From the NCBI GenBank assembly GCA_040881985.1, contig JBBECE010000010.1, positions 1 to 64,000 on the forward strand: 64,000 nucleotides of DNA. Direction: 5' to 3'. A model generated the notes under the pieces. The model was not told where the DNA came from and searched no databases. It was given only the letters and a program-made list of their open reading frames with translations. The translations under genes were made by a program, and so were the position numbers. Of the stretch, positions 62,543 through 64,000 are shown piece after piece. Numbering within the stretch: position 1 is the first letter of the stretch; each line of letters begins with the position of its first letter. The DNA is from JBBECE01 sp040881985. Its GTDB lineage: Bacteria > Pseudomonadota > Alphaproteobacteria > Rhizobiales > Devosiaceae.

Positions 62543-62664
62543 CTGGGCCAACCCGCCACGATCCCTCGCGGACCGCGGGCGCAAATCCGGGATTTGCGCC
62601 TTGGCAGAGGACCCCGGAGCACTGCGTCCAACGATCGAGGAGCCGCGCCGCGCGGTTTGAAGCA

Positions 62665-62799
62665 ATGAAGCGTACCTTTCAGCCGAGCCGTCTGGTGCGC
62701 AAGCGCCGTCACGGTTTCCGCTCGCGCATGGCGACCAAGAACGGCCGTCTGGTACTCAATCGCCGCCGGCTCAAGGGCCGCAAGCGCCTGAGCGCTTGA
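62665..62799 (+). CDS. rpmH: Ribosomal protein bL34
   Basis: The 44-residue protein is complete and starts MKRTFQPSRLVRKRRHGFR, the invariant bL34 sequence, ending KGRKRLSA. It is a small basic component of the large ribosomal subunit. It is followed by rnpA and yidC in the usual bacterial order. Confidence 0.97.
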   Translation: MKRTFQPSRLVRKRRHGFRSRMATKNGRLVLNRRRLKGRKRLSA

Positions 62800-62840
62800 C
62801 CTTTCACATCCCGGCCAAGACCTCCAACCCAGAGAGCCGC

Positions 62841-63191
62841 ATGCGCCGCCTGACCAAACGGGCGCAGTTTCTCAAGGCGGCGCGCGGGGCCAAGGCTTTG
62901 CGCCGCGGTTTCGTGTTGCAGGCCGCGTCGAGCCTTGACGACGAGCCCGGGCTCGGCTTCACCGTCAGCCGGCGCGCCGGCAACGCCGTCGAGCGCAACC
63001 GGATCCGGCGGCGGCTAAGGGCAGCGGCCGGCATGAACGCGGTGCACTTCACCGCCGGACACGACTATGTGTTGATCGGGCGGCGCGACGCCTTACATGA
63101 GCCATTCGATCGCCTGGTGGGCGGCCTCGCGGCGGCGCTGGGTGAAATCGGCAAGAAGCGGGCGGAAGGCGACAACCGGGGCCGGGAATGA
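62841..63191 (+). CDS. rnpA: Ribonuclease P protein component
   Basis: The protein of about 116 residues contains GLGFTVSRRAGNAVERNRIR and RRRLRAA, the conserved RNR motif that contacts the RNase P RNA and pre-tRNA leader. ATG 62841 (MRRLTKRAQF) is the usual start; a TTG at 62796 overlapping the rpmH stop would add 15 residues without known counterparts. Its stop overlaps the yidC start as ATGA. Confidence 0.92.
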   Translation: MRRLTKRAQFLKAARGAKALRRGFVLQAASSLDDEPGLGFTVSRRAGNAVERNRIRRRLRAAAGMNAVHFTAGHDYVLIGRRDALHEPFDRLVGGLAAALGEIGKKRAEGDNRGRE

Positions 63192-64000
63192 ACGAAACCC
63201 GCAACTACATTCTCGCCATCGTGCTGTCGCTCGTGGTGCTGATCGGCTGGCAGTTCTTCATCGCCGGACCGCAACTCGAGCGCGCCCAGCGCCAGGCCGA
63301 ATTCGCCCAACAGGACGAGCTGGCGGCCGGCCAGCCGAACCTGCCGGTGCCGGGCGCAACCCCCTTAACCGATGGCTCGGCGTCGCCGGCCGCGCCGGGC
63401 AGCGCGGCGGCGGCGGCGGCCGGCACGCGGGAGGAACGGATCGCCACGACCCCGCGCGCCAACATCGACACCCCATCGCTCGTCGGCACGATCAATCTCA
63501 GAGGCGGGCGAATCGACGATCTCAGGCTCAGGAAGTACCGCGAGACGGTCGAGGCGGGCAGCCCGATCATCACGCTGTTCTCCCCGAGCGGGTCGCCGCA
63601 TCCCTTCTATGTCGAACAAGGCTGGGTCGCGACGCCTGGCGCAACGGTCGCGGTGCCCGATTCCGAGACGCTCTGGCAGGTCGAGGGCGAGGCGACACTC
63701 ACTCCGAGCCAACCGGTCACCCTCGTCTGGGACAATGGCGCGGGGCTGGTCTTCCGGCAGGCGCTGGCGGTCGATGCGGACTATCTCTTCACTGTCACCC
63801 AGATGGTCGAGAACCGGACCGGGGGCGACGTGGCGCTCTATCCCTATTCGCTGATCTCCCGCCACGAGACGCCGCAAACATCCGGGTTCTTCATCCTGCA
63901 CGAGGGCCCGATCGGGGTGCTCGGCGGGGAGCTCAACGAGATCAACTACACGGCGGTCAAGGAAGAGCGCCAGAAAAACTACGATTCAACCGGCGGCTGG
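63188..64000 (+). CDS. yidC: Membrane protein insertase YidC (5' part)
   Basis: The first 271 codons are present and the gene runs off the window. An N-terminal membrane helix (NYILAIVLSLVVLIGWQFF, 6-24) is followed by the large periplasmic P1 domain, including TINLRGGRIDDLRLRKYR. The conserved insertase core lies beyond the edge. YidC inserts inner-membrane proteins alone or with Sec. Confidence 0.95.
   Translation, partial: MNETRNYILAIVLSLVVLIGWQFFIAGPQLERAQRQAEFAQQDELAAGQPNLPVPGATPLTDGSASPAAPGSAAAAAAGTREERIATTPRANIDTPSLVGTINLRGGRIDDLRLRKYRETVEAGSPIITLFSPSGSPHPFYVEQGWVATPGATVAVPDSETLWQVEGEATLTPSQPVTLVWDNGAGLVFRQALAVDADYLFTVTQMVENRTGGDVALYPYSLISRHETPQTSGFFILHEGPIGVLGGELNEINYTAVKEERQKNYDSTGGW

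Noticed and set aside
62796..62840. TTG start of rnpA overlapping the rpmH stop
   Set aside because: The extra 15 residues are unlike known RnpA starts; ATG 62841 begins at the conserved region.

Overview
The window is GC-rich bacterial chromosome, almost certainly from an alphaproteobacterium and probably near the Hyphomicrobiales (Rhizobiales). The evidence is a GcrA cell-cycle regulator with a cluster of CcrM-type GANTC sites upstream, a SAM-II riboswitch before metZ, an FnrL-type regulator with four cysteines, a long two-domain dCTP deaminase, an argD-argF-hslO operon, and an rpmH-rnpA-yidC end. Species cannot be named from the sequence.

Layout. 1-5870: a CoA-dependent acid or aromatic-acid degradation cluster (feruloyl-CoA-synthase-like ligase, thiolase, SDR, thioesterase, crotonase) with a MarR regulator; matching 17-bp dyads lie at both promoters. 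5870-6480: a scar holding a frameshifted remnant of a conjugative-type ATPase gene that ends at the 5' half of a tRNA-Gly(CCC). 6535-13136: housekeeping genes (dcd; SAM-II riboswitch-terminator and metZ; argD-argF-hslO; gcrA). 13160-21783: the phosphate regulon phoR-pstSCAB-phoU-phoB with PHO boxes, and ppk2 divergent from phoR. 21816-33844: pirin, a very large TPR/glycosyltransferase fusion, DUF6165, secreted unknowns, a hemerythrin-like protein facing fnrL, a DUF1479 protein, and about 1 kb with no convincing gene.

33845-52760: a Wzx/Wzy-type exopolysaccharide locus (galE, two polymerase/ligase-like membrane proteins, a PPP-family phosphatase, a BY-kinase, two methyltransferases, five glycosyltransferases counting WecG/TagA, a flippase, a CDP-tyvelose-epimerase-like enzyme, UXS, and a priming phosphoglycosyl transferase). 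The priming gene has a perfect palindrome containing a TTAA-N7-TTAA CtrA box upstream. No Wza-type outer-membrane exporter is visible. 53087-59076: secreted and signalling genes (LapG-like protease, two secreted unknowns, a CHASE2 adenylate cyclase flanked by a 55-bp repeat, a FecR protein with 26 consecutive prolines). 59317-64000: tRNA-Arg, a histidine kinase, a dihydrolipoamide-dehydrogenase-family flavoprotein lacking both redox cysteines, then rpmH, rnpA and the start of yidC.

The most notable items are the cysteine-less flavoprotein, the riboswitch with mutually exclusive pairings, the GANTC cluster before gcrA, the CtrA palindrome at the polysaccharide priming gene, the tRNA-half/ATPase scar, and the repeat flanking the CHASE2 cyclase. 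I found no CRISPR array, intact transposon or rRNA.
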